A stretch of DNA of 64,000 bases, taken from positions 8,299,350 through 8,363,349 of the forward strand of contig CM028378.1 in the NCBI GenBank assembly GCA_013146195.2. Direction: 5' to 3'. Positions 34,096 through 45,321 of this stretch are shown one piece after another. The first letter of the stretch is position 1; every line of letters starts with the position of its first letter. Position numbers and translations under genes: made by a program. This DNA is from Codonopsis lanceolata. Its lineage: Eukaryota > Streptophyta > Magnoliopsida > Asterales > Campanulaceae. The notes under the pieces were generated by a model. It was not told the origin of the DNA. It searched no databases and saw nothing but the letters and a program-made list of their open reading frames with translations.

Positions 34096-35195
34096 TAGAT
34101 GAGATGTATCCCACATTGGTTAGAAATTGATGTTGGTTTTAAAAATTCTATTATTAAGTACCAATAAAAGAAATACCTCATACATTGGTTGGAAAGTGAT
34201 GTTGATTTTCAAAGTCACTAGAAAACCAAAAGTTTTTAAAGCTTACACATGAATGCTTTAGAATGAAAATTTATCCAAAGGTGGTGAGGTGGTAGAACCA
34301 TAGAAAATGATTTTTACTTATACACATTTGATAAAAGATTTTTATCATTATTACCATTAGAAGATGTATATCTCACATTGGCTAGAAAATGATGTTGAGT
34401 TTAAATTATTTTATATTATTACCAATAAAAGAGATGTATAACACATTGTTTAAAAAGAAAATGTTAGATTAAAGTTTTTAGACTAAAGACTTTCACTTTT
34501 ACAAGAGATGTATCTCATATGGTTACAAAATATTCTACTATTATTACCAATAGAAGAAATGTATCACACATTGGTTAGAAATTGATGTTTGTATTAAAAA
34601 TACTATTATTAATTACTAATTAAAAAGATGTAGCATATATTTGTTATAAAGTGATGTTGGTTTTCAAAGTTTTTTGATAAAAAAACTTCTACCATTATTA
34701 CCAATAGAAGATGTGTATCTTACATTGCTTAAAAACAAATTATGATTTTAAAAGTTTTTAACAAAATGACTTCTAATATTATTATCAAGTTAAATGTTAA
34801 TTTTAAAAGTCTTTAGATAAAAAAATTACTATTATTATTTATACAAAATATGTATCACACATTAGCTAGAAACTTATATTAATTTTAAAAGTATTTAGGT
34901 AAAAAAATTGTTTAATAGTATTAACAATATAAAAAAATTATAATCATGGAAGAGATTAACAATCTAATTATAATGTCTAAAAGTTATATTATTATTACAA
35001 AAAATATATATATATCCCACATTGTACCCGTGCATAGCACGGGCTAAATAACTAGTATAGCAATAATCTTTAGTTATCATTTGTGTATATTAGGTGCATA
35101 ATTTGTTACCTTAATTGTAATGTAGACTCTCTCTTGCAACATATATATTATAGACTCTTGTCAATGAAATCAAACGAGGAAAATCACCTTCTTTC

Positions 35196-36094
35196 TTGGT
35201 ATGAGAGCACTAGGGCATGATCCTCTTCTCTTCCATCCTTTTTCGATGCGCCATGGTTCCTTATTGATGTAATAAAATTAACCTCGCAAGTGCACGAGTC
35301 CACCTAAGTATAGTTCTGCAAACACAATGGTCGAACCACAAAGATAAGCAAAGATATCAGACACTTTAACTAGTACACACATTTGTCTGCATTACATTCA
35401 AGTCATCATATTTGTATTCCATTACAAATGTTGTTGATTGTGAATCATCGATCATCATACGGAGTCGAGTGCTCTGCACTCAGTCGTTCAGATACCTCCT
35501 ATCTAAACGACCCTAAATATTGTTTTTTTCATATATGTTCCTCGTTGTCATCTCCTACTGCTATCTTTATTTAAGAACTTCTTCTATGAATAATTAAGTA
35601 AGGATTAAAGTTTGGAACCATAAGGATAGATAATGTGCATAGAGAGTCTAGGTTGATGTATTCTGTAAGTTTGTCTTTGAATAAACTTAAGATGTTCTTT
35701 CATATTATATCTTCTTTAAAACTCAACCTTAATTTTTCTATGAGCTTTTATAAATTGATTTATCTTTTAGAAAGCCATTCTCTCATGACTTCCTGAACCT
35801 GTATTTGGAAGAAGGATTAAGTGTGTTGTTGTTCTGAACATATATTCGTGTACAGCCACTTAAGACTTCCTCTATAAATCTAAACGTTAATATTTTCGCT
35901 GCTAAAACTCTTGAACCAGGCTTTCGATTTATTAGTAGTCTTCTAGCATAGTTCATTACTCTACTCTGAGCAAGTCTGTTGTTCCGTGTTACCAGCAGAC
36001 ATGCTCGCTATGCAGATTGCTTATGACTTTAAAACATGCCCTTTATGTATATAAAAAGAAAAGTTTTAAGTTGTCATTATAGGCTATTCACCCC
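35196..36094. other. Copia leader and unidentified insertion before the gypsy LTR
   Basis: 35196-35262 is the copia primer site and leader. From about 35263 the sequence changes to AATAAAATTAACCTCGCAAGTGCACGAG..., which recalls the end of some plant gypsy LTRs, but I find no partner or boundary. No gene. Confidence 0.4.
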
Positions 36095-37875
36095 TGTAGA
36101 CACCCCAATTTCGTACCCCTGATATGTGACATGGCATAAAATATCAAGAACTGTTGAAACATTAACAAATGTCAAGTTACAGGGTTGAAAATGCAAAAGG
36201 GAAAAAGTAGGATGCATGAACAATGACTGCGGGGAGGAGAGTGTCAATAATCAAAGGGAATAGTGGGCTTGGTGCCGACCAAAGGCCCATGGTGCCGCAC
36301 TGCCAAAGGAAGGCCTTAGCGCACCATGGGAAGTCTGTAGCTCTCCGGTGGCAAGAAATGTACAAGGTTCGGCTTCACGGCATAACCGATTGAACTGGAC
36401 AAACTCAGAAATGCCCAATGGATCCCTTTCTCCCACTAAAAATAAGAGGCCCCGGCACCTCATTTCAGCGCTCATTTTCATCGCAACGAAGCGCTGAGAA
36501 ATTCTCTCTGCGTTCCTTCGAAGCGAATAGTTACGAGAGGTGTGAGATAGGTGAGTGGAACCCCCTAAAGTCTCCAAACCCCGTCCAAAATCCGCCAAAA
36601 TAAATATCCACCGATTATAAGTAATCCCTAGCCTAGTTGTTAGGTATCCACCTCACTTCCCCGGCCCAAAAATCTCAAAGTAAGCCGTTACTCTGCCCGA
36701 GTAACGAGCTGAAAAATACCCTTTATAAGCCGTCATTCCGCACGACCAAACAGGCTAAAACTACCATATATAAGTCATAACTCTGCCCAAATCAAAACAA
36801 CGACCACACAACAACAACAAAAGACTCCCTCTCCCTGAAGGACAGAGCGAGCACACCGCCGCTCTAAAAGGTAAAACCTTTAAGGGCGCCGTTTATTTAA
36901 TTTATTTACTTTTCTGTCGTTTATTTATTTTTAAAATTGTTATTTAAATCCGGCGCAATGTAGCCATATAAGTCGTTGTGCTGCCCGGATTAGAATAGGA
37001 GATATTTTGTAAAAGAACCGTTATAATGGTCAAATATTCTTAAATATGTCTGTAATTATCGAAAGGAAACGGCTGCGAGTCCGTAAATAATGTAGCCACG
37101 AATGTATTTGTTTAAATTTCCTGTCTCTTTAATACCTTATTTATTTGCGAGATAAATATGACAATAAGCATACTTCAGCCAAAAACTATTTTCGAGACCG
37201 AAAGGACGAGTTGGGTGCCTAGCACCTTCCTAACTCGTAACTTAGCTTCCGAACCCGTTTTCTTTTTCTCTTATTTATTTTTCTTTTCTTTGGTTTTGCT
37301 TTATTTGCCTTAAAATAAAGATGGCGACTCTAAAACTTTCGGATTCAGTGGGGCCTCGCAACATTCCCTCTTTACACTTTCCCCTTTCTCCCCTAAAAAG
37401 GGAGATACGGGAATGGAGGGGTGATGTATTCTCATATCCTGGTATCCCCTAAACAAGGGATAACTTGATGCGGGAAACCCAAAGCTCTCATAGTAATCTG
37501 AATGGGCCATAAGGCTATTTTTAATAAATCCATAGTGGGGGCGTCGCAATATCTTTTTTTGCACTTTTCCGTTTTCCCCTAAAAAAGGGAAAATGGGAAT
37601 GAAAGGGTAATGCATTCCCATATCCTGGTATCCCCTAAACAATGGATAACTTGATGTGGGAAACCATTAGTTCACATATTGGATACAAAATCCACTCAAG
37701 GCAACCGAGACACATTCCAACGTGCTAATATAGACAGCACTCCTCTCGCACTTTTGATTTCGTCTTCCCCTAAACAAGGGAGGGTGGAACGAGAGTAGTG
37801 GTGTCCCGCATCCGCACGTACGCGCACCCCTATCCAAGGGTGCGCGGGGCGCGGGAGCACATCCCGGGAACCTCA
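36095..37875 (+). repeat. 5' LTR of the Ogre/Tat-type element
   Basis: 1781 bp. The 3' third contains a run of small hairpins with TCCCCTAAACAAGGGA-type stems (37385-37860). Highly similar to the 3' LTR, with scattered single changes, so a fairly young insertion. Confidence 0.93.
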
Positions 37876-37878
37876 TAG

Positions 37879-37896
37879 TGGCGACTCTGCTGGGGA
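37879..37896 (+). other. Primer binding site of the gypsy element
   Basis: TGGCGACTCTGCTGGGGA, three bases after the 5' LTR. Its form fits tRNA-primed minus-strand synthesis; the tRNA-Arg assignment is recalled, not computed. Confidence 0.65.
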
Positions 37897-38157
37897 GTTG
37901 TTTTATTTTAAATAAAATGGAGGGCTAGGCTCGTAAAATAAAACTTTTTTGTTTTTAATTGTTTCTGGCTGCAGTATGCTTGTTATATTAATTTACGCAT
38001 TTGAATAAAATGTTCCTATACGGCCGTGGCTATATTTGTGGATATGATCATCCATCTTGCAGCAGTTTCGTTCCGATAACTGCTACAGGCATGTTTAAGA
38101 ATATAAAAAAAATTCAAAAAAATAATATATGAAAAAAAAATTCGAAAATTCAAAAAG

Positions 38158-38164
<7 letters not shown>

Positions 38165-38225
<61 letters not shown>
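38165..38225. repeat. (AT)n microsatellite after a poly-A tract
   Basis: About 60 bases of AT dinucleotides following AAAAAGAAAAAAAA. Confidence 0.98.
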
Positions 38226-38228
<3 letters not shown>

Positions 38229-39459
38229 CAATAAATAGAGCGGGACACAACAACAAAAGAAATTTGGGCTTTACTTAGGCTCTATATTATTATTTATTTC
38301 GGTTTATTTTCATTTTCATTTTATTCTGTACATTTGTACATATCTGCATTCATTCTGTCATTTTATTTTGGGGGCATAGGACCAAAACTTGTAATTCATT
38401 GGGATAGATAGTTTCCCCACTTTTCTTTCTATTTCTTAATGTGATGTGCTTGCTTGCTTGCTCAAACTAAAAAGCCGAGAAAATCCACACAAACGACAAG
38501 ACATGCCATATATGTTTTATTTTTACGTTTATATATCGTAAAATAAATAAATATTTTACTGCTTTCTAGATACCACACACACGCACATGCATATAGCTAT
38601 ATTCCGAACTGTTACCCTACACCATGGCCAGCCTACCCCTACATAAGCCAACACTAGAATGCATATAGATTCTCAGGACACTTCATTGATCGACCGGTTT
38701 TTGCATCTTCGAATTGTGAGTCAGCCCCTGCAAAAAAAAATATATGATATATGAAAATAAAATAAAATAAAAATAAAAGCAAAAAAAATGCGCAAATTTA
38801 GAAAAAAAAATGATGAATGATAAAAATAAGCTGGCATAACAAAAAAAATAACAACAAAAAAATATCTGAGGGGCCGATTTATTATTCTTTGATGCTTTCG
38901 ACCTAGACCATTTCGAATGGTGGATCTGGAAAAGTATAGGCCCCTTCGCACGGGACCGATCCGGTCTAGGGAGTCGAAGCGGCGAGGTGGAATACGTTGG
39001 TCTATACTGCGGAGAAAGAATCCTTGTTCGGGGAAAGTCACGAGGCAGTCAAAATAAAGCAGTGCTTATCAGGTCAATTGTAGAGAACAAACAAATAAAT
39101 AAAATATACTAATAAGGGCACGTTGTACTCCAAACCCAAAAAGCCTTGACCCGGCCTCACGATACCTCCATAACCCATTTTCCTCGAAACTTGGCCCCAA
39201 ATTTGGAAAGGAAAGATAATCTTGGCAGGTTGATGCAGGGAAAGTAGTCTTGTCGAGCGAAGGTATTAGTATCGAGATCGACAAAGGCGAGAATCGGTAT
39301 AGAGAAAGCAGTCCGCGGTATGGCAGGATGAAGCGTCCGATATGGGTACGAGGGGCTCAAGATATGCTCGACTCGGCAATGCGGCGGTGGCTAGACCATA
39401 ATGCGGATGCGAAATGAGCGCTTGCTAAGACAAATAGCAAGTCTTATACAAGGTCAGCT

Positions 39460-41043
39460 TCGGTGGTGAGGTGAACTCTTCCCTACTGTCCCCCGAGGAA
39501 ACATCAACATCCCACGTGCCTCCAAATCCAATTCCTCAGCCAAACACTAACCCACCAAATATGACCACTACCCCAAATCCCAATCCTCCGCCAAGTCTAC
39601 TACTACCCAAATATCGATACTTACCGTCCTATCCTTCATATCCTTCCCCAAACACCAAAATTCCCCAAGCCCAAATGACCTCCCTATTCCCATAACCAAC
39701 CCACTCCAGGACGACCCAAATATGGACCCACAAAATTATAACCCGCCGGGCCAAGTTACCACTTATTTACTTTATAATGATCACGGCGCCCGGTAGAACC
39801 TACCCAAGTACCACCGGCCCGAGAATCCTTATCCGACCCAGAATCCACATTGATATCCATATCCACCCAAAACCTTTACGGACACCGCGACGAGAAAATA
39901 ACCCAACTTTCCCTAACCCGGCCCGGTATTTACCAAAAGCCAACTCCCGACCACCAAAATAGAGGCCGGCGTGGAAAATATAAAGACTATGATACTCAAG
40001 CTTCTCAACAAAGGAATTTTCTCGCGGCAGCGACATTACAACCTGCGGCAATATTGCCTTTCAAATTCAAAATGCGGAGCATAGAAAAAATTTGATGTGG
40101 TGGATGCCCTATATCCCTTAAAATCTTATTCCAGCATGCGATCGAGGAGCTAGCTTTGAGGCTATGGCTTCCAATTTTCACCTCACCTAATAAGGTACGC
40201 CAAACAATGGCTAATGTTGTCGATAGCGGCGCCATGAATACATGGGATCGAGATAAATTTGAGCGTTCTGGAAAGGTACAAAGACAACACCGGTCCAGGA
40301 AAATAGAAGGGACCTTGAGTCGTGCACCCATCGAGAAAAAGCTTGTCTTTGAGTTCGCGATCAGTGGAAAAGAAAGTTAGCCCAGACTTTTGACGGACTG
40401 ATCAGTAGAGTCATGCTTAGAATGTTTATCAAAAACCTCGGCCCATTTACGGAACACATGCGGTACCTTCCCTACACCAATTTTAAAGAAATAGTAGAGA
40501 TATGCGCTCGTATTGATGATGATATACGGACTGGCCAATTACAAGTCAATACGCCTCCTAGCTCTTTCCGTTATTCTAAAGGGAAGACAACCGCCCGCGC
40601 CAACTGTCAATGTGGTAGGAAATGCATCAGCCACTTTTCCTACCCAAAGTTATGGCACTGTTCCATGGTCTTATGGAAGCGGACAGTCTGTCAACACTGA
40701 TCGGAGGAAATAATGGCCCGCGAAATTTGAAATCGAACCGTCATTATGATGAGGTGCAAGCCTCAGTCTATAATCTGCTTGGGGGCTAATGGCACAAGGA
40801 GTGTTAAAGCCTATGGAAAATTATAAGCCACGGACCCCACTTTCGGGACACGGAATCATGCCCGACTATGAATATCATCATTGCGGTGGTCACCTCACCG
40901 ATAAATGTTATCTGCTCAAAAATGCTATTCAGGATCTTATAGATGATAAGGTTATTGAAAAGCCTACTCCCAGACCTAATATAATCAATAACCCTCTACC
41001 TCAAATCAATATGATTGAGGTTGATGGCAACTTCTGGGCATGA
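39460..41043 (+). pseudogene. Tat/Ogre-type gag, decayed
   Basis: The front part is Pro/Asn-rich (PPNPIPQPNTNPPNMTT). A core piece MFIKNLGPFTEHMRYLPYTN...FKEIVEICARIDDDI at 40413-40540 matches the capsid-like gag region of Tat elements. The end has EYHHCGGHLTDKCYLLKNAI and NNPLPQ (40870-41010), a hallmark before the protease. Many stops and shifts separate these. No protease or polymerase follows. Confidence 0.72.
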
Positions 41044-42231
41044 TAGGCGGAGTCTTGTGCGAGCTCCTGCTGAGTTTGGGTCTACTTCTAATAAACTCGC
41101 ATGACTAGTATACTGACCGGCCCACTTTTGACGCCCGCAGATCTGGTGGACTTCTTCTGATATATTACCCCTATTCCTTTCCATAGCCTTACGTATGGTC
41201 ATCTTTCAATCCGCTCCATAAAATTGAGGATCTCAAACCCCAGGTCCTCAATAATGTAATAAACCCTGTACGGTGTGCTTTTAATAATAATCTAAATGTA
41301 TTTGCTTATTTCTTAGTTGCACCTACATTAAAAGACGCATTAAATAATTATAATAATGAGTCATTTAATAGGACCCAAAAGATAAAATAAAAAAAAGTAT
41401 TTGCTTGAGCTTGTAAAGTCAGTAGAGCACCAGGGACATCATTCATCAACAGCAATTGAAGACTGACCCACTATCAATCTGGGGCTGGACAAGGAAATCA
41501 AAATAAGTCAGAATCGGCAACTATATGCAAGGCTCCAAAAGAACACCACCCATGGATCCCTTCAAAAGTTCGTGGACATGTTTACCCGGTTCTATGAAGA
41601 TGTGTCGAGGCGAGACCAGTCATAGCCGAACACCGGATCCCCATATATCCGGATGCTCAGTCAATCAGACAAAAGCTCCGCCAGACCAAGCCAGAATGGT
41701 TACTAAAAGAAAAAAAAAAGAGAAACCATGAAACAGCCGCACGTCAACTTCATTCGGGTAAAAAAAATACAAGAAAAAAAGAAGAAGAAAAGAAGTAGTA
41801 AAAAAACAAAAAAAATAGTAAAAAAAACAAAAAAAAAAGTAAAAAAAAAAAGAAGAAAGAAAAACTACCCGATCTGGCTATCCAATATAGTGATCATTCC
41901 CAAGCCCAACAGTTTTTTTTTTCAACGGCATCTTGGGTTATAGTCAAATCAAAAGGCAGCGGAGACCAAGAAAAAGACCCCATTCACCACCCCCGGGGAC
42001 CTGCTATCATGTCATGCCGTCTGGGCTAAAAAATGTTGGGGGCTACTTATCAAAGGCTGCTACCCCTCTCTTCCACGATGTGCCGTATATTGTCAAAAGA
42101 GATCCGGTCAGGTGATGTCGTACTCCTCACAAGCCAAGACAGAAAAGACCTTGTTCAGCCTCCAATCTCAATGAGCTTAAAAGGTATTATGCTCGAACCA
42201 ACCTATTTGGCAAGTGTTTCCCTCTCCAGCC

Positions 42232-42366
42232 CGCTAGGCTGAAAACCCGAAAGGGCGGTCTAGGCAAAAGTTAGGGCATATAAAAAAATGAAAAATGAAA
42301 AAATAATGAAAAAGAAGAAATAAGGGCTCGCTAGGCTGAAAACCCGAAAGGGTGGCCTAGGCAAAA
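42232..42366 (+). repeat. Two copies of a structured 38-bp motif (gypsy 3' region)
   Basis: CGCTAGGCTGAAAACCCGAA...GGCAAAA at 42232-42269 and 42329-42366. Each holds CCCGAAAGGG and CTAGGC..CCTAGG-type self-complementary parts, so RNA could fold into a stem. A motif of this kind is common in the 3' region of Ogre/Tat elements as I recall. Confidence 0.75.
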
Positions 42367-43001
42367 AATAAAGCAAATAAAAAAAATGATGAAAAATACA
42401 AAAAAAAAAAAAGAATAAAGATAAGGAGAATAAGGAGAGGGAAGGCACTCTTTGAAACCTCGGCATCCTACCTCCAGTCTTCAGCATGGAAGGGGGCTCG
42501 ACTGACAGAAGAAAAAAAAACACGACAGAAGCTCGCAATAAAACACTAAAATATAATATTACAGGTCCTAAGGTGCAACTTAGGAATAATTGCTAAAGAA
42601 ATTTAGGTTATACATTAATTGCCGGTACATATCTATTATTGCCTGTACCCCCCTTTGTTTCCCCCAAAACTATCCCTTCATTTGCAGCTTAAGCCCCAGA
42701 GCAGTCCATCAGTGCCTGCGGCGTCCGCCTGGCCGGTCCCATCTACTTCTTCTGCAAGGCACAGAAAAGACTCAGTCTCATCAGAATGAGAAGCACCAAA
42801 AGTATCCTCGCCCTTTTCATCATCTGCGTTGCCATTATCCTGAAACAGCCAGACGACTTGGATTCCGACCATTCACTGATGCCTGTCTGATTTCGAAGGA
42901 AAATGCACGGATTATGAAAATAGCATTATGCCAAGTATAGCCATGCAACAATTATATGGCCAAGAACAGGGAGTGACTACCTTTTCCTTTCCCCGCATAT
43001 A

Positions 43002-43004
<3 letters not shown>

Positions 43005-43061
<57 letters not shown>
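43005..43061. repeat. (AT)n microsatellite
   Basis: About 57 bases of AT dinucleotides inside the gypsy 3' region. Confidence 0.98.
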
Positions 43062-43065
<4 letters not shown>

Positions 43066-43244
43066 GGAAACCTGTTCGAGCGCGAAGGTATATTCCTTTA
43101 AAATCCATTTTGGGGATACAGCGTGTCATTACCTATTAGGTCGGTATAGCTTTGCTTTGTGCGTGCGTTTTGAGTCTGCATGTGTTTTTTATTTATTTTG
43201 CATCATATAAATTAGATTGCATTGTAAATATTTGTACAGGTTTT

Positions 43245-43257
43245 CAAAAAAAAACAA

Positions 43258-43288
<31 letters not shown>

Positions 43289-43390
43289 ACAAAACAAAAA
43301 CAAAAAACAAAAACAAAAACAAAAACAAAAACAAAAAAACAAAAAAACAAAAACAAAAACAAAACAAAAAACAAAAAAACAAAAAAAATT
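43245..43390 (+). repeat. (CAAAAA)n low-complexity array
   Basis: About 145 bases of alternating CAAAA and CAAAAA. Reading frames through it are artefacts. Confidence 0.98.
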
Positions 43391-44513
43391 TATGTATTGT
43401 TTTGCATATAAATAAACGTTTAGCATTTTAAGCATTATAAATGCATTTTGCATCTTAAAGATATATACTACATTCTGCATTACTGCATGCATGATAGAAT
43501 AAAAAATAAGCATGCATCATGTTAATAGGCATCCTATAATTTTTAGGCATGACATTTGCATTAAATAAAGTAGTATATGCATTCATCATGTGCATTTATT
43601 ATCCAATAAGTTGCATTAGAGGTGTGCTAAAAAGAAAATAAAATGTCACCAATCAGAAAAATAAATATTTTTATGGCATTCACTATATCCCTGCAGCATA
43701 ATCATGCATCATTTAGCCTCATTTGCATTTATAGTATAAATCATGCATGGTAGGGTCAAACAGTGACCACTAGTTTAATCATGCATCGTAAAAATAAATT
43801 TCATGCATCATTACATAATTGCATCATTCAGACATAAATAGGACATGCACATGCATCATTAATAAAGTAAGGAATGCTTCAAAAGTGCCAAACAGTGCCA
43901 AAATCTAACAGATCAGAAGTATTTCCAGGCGGACCAAATAAAAAAAAGACAAAAAAAAGTGAGGAAAGAAAAAAATAGGTAATAAGCATGCAAATAAAGA
44001 AAAGTGGCAGGCATGCAGAATAAAAAAAAACAAACAAACAAACAAAACAAAAAACAAAAAATCGGGAGAGGGGAAAATGCATGTACAAGAAGGAAAAATT
44101 TTCAGGTACATGCAACTAGAAGAAATGCGGCGGCAGAAGAAGAAATTTTCGGCTGAAGCTAGAATATGAAGCAAAAAGAAAACAGCAGCAACGAAAAGAT
44201 GATATCAGCTGGTACCAAGAGATGATGCAACAAGAAAAAAGAAGCTTCTGACCAAGGTTAGAAAGAGCAGTAAAGAAAATGCAGCAGCATCAAGAGAAAT
44301 TTTCCAGCTAAAGCCGAAAACATAGCGGAACGGGGAAAAATATTTTCCAAAGAAGAACGAACAAGTGATAAAAAGAAAAATCCCCAAAAGTGCAACAACG
44401 AAGCCAAGCGGCAAAAAGAAAAGAACATCGCCAAAGAATTTGTCGCATGGACACGACAAAGGTAAAGGAAAGGAAGGTATTATCCTTTTTAACAGTGCAT
44501 TTGTATGATGTTT

Positions 44514-44740
44514 GGAAACTTTCTTTTAAGGGGTACACAGCCCTGGATTGATAGGGAAAGGTTTTGTTCTCCGTTTGAAGGCTGAGTTCCTAAGGAGGCA
44601 ATGCATTCCATACATTTTGGTTATGTGGGAAACTTTCCTTTAAGGGGTACACAGCCCCGGATTTATATGGAAAGGTCTTGTTCTCTAGTAGAGGCTGAGT
44701 TCCTAGGAACCAATTCACTCCGCATAGCCGCATCTAACTA
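44514..44740 (+). repeat. 114-bp tandem repeat, two copies
   Basis: Starts GGAAACTTTC..TTTAAGGGGTACACAGCCC at 44514 and 44628, both ending near GGCTGAGTTCCTA. Confidence 0.9.
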
Positions 44741-45051
44741 CGTTTGGTCTGATTCCTTGTTTAAGGATACGTAGGCAGTCTATCATGATAGACGCGACCA
44801 TCACAGCACATATTTACCCTTGTCGTACTCATTTGATAAAGCTTTGCCACACTAGCTCATTTAGTATTGCCGCACTTGCACCACAACACTTATACCGCCA
44901 CATTTGGTCCCCAGCTGAGTGAACTACGTCTCGGTCTGATTCCTTGTTTAAGGATACGTGGCCCTATTTGTAGGGCACCCACGATTGATAGTTTAGGTTT
45001 TGGCCTCGAACTACGCTTTGGTCCGAGTTCCTTTATTAAGGGATACGTAGC
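44736..45051 (+). repeat. Three copies of an AACTACG...GGATACGTAG motif
   Basis: At 44736-44778, 44921-44962 and 45008-45051. Each holds CTGATTCCTTGTTTAAGGAT or a variant, which can form a TCCTT/AAGGA hairpin. It lies just before the 3' LTR, where Ogre/Tat elements often carry such repeats (from memory). Confidence 0.8.
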
Positions 45052-45321
45052 GTACCTATATTAGTAGGTCCGACCATCGAGCACATTAAATTCATATCTG
45101 CTTAAAACCTCAAGCGATAACTTTTTATAACCGACTAAAAATGTCTAGGTTATGGAGTTTGGATAGCAGTTTGGATAGCATAGTTAACGTGCATTATAAT
45201 CGCTACCAATTGCATTCTCCCGCTCTTAAATGAACGAAATTGGAGAGTCTATTGTTTATCAACGATGTTCGTCTACTCAGTAAGCCTTAAGTTACCCATA
45301 GACTCCATCGTTGAGGGGCTC

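Larger units (their letters stand above)
31642..35055 (+). mobile_element. Helitron, non-autonomous (3414 bp), in a copia LTR
   Basis: The 5' end is TCTCTCTC after host A. The 3' end is CTAG before host T, with a 7-bp hairpin CCCGTGC-ATA-GCACGGG at 35027-35043, eight bases before CTAG. These are the defining Helitron marks, and there is no TSD. Comparison with the empty site in the 3' LTR of the same copia gives exact ends. No Rep/helicase frame is present. The interior is made of degenerate repeats, including an inverted copy of the 5' terminus at about 32725-32856. Confidence 0.92.

Noticed and set aside
39777..40095. Overlapping frames on both strands in the gypsy interior
   Set aside because: Fragments of decayed gag in mixed frames; none has a separate start or domain.
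43152..43513. Four overlapping frames rich in Lys/Gln/Thr or Phe/Cys/Val
   Set aside because: They are translations of a (CAAAAA)n low-complexity array.
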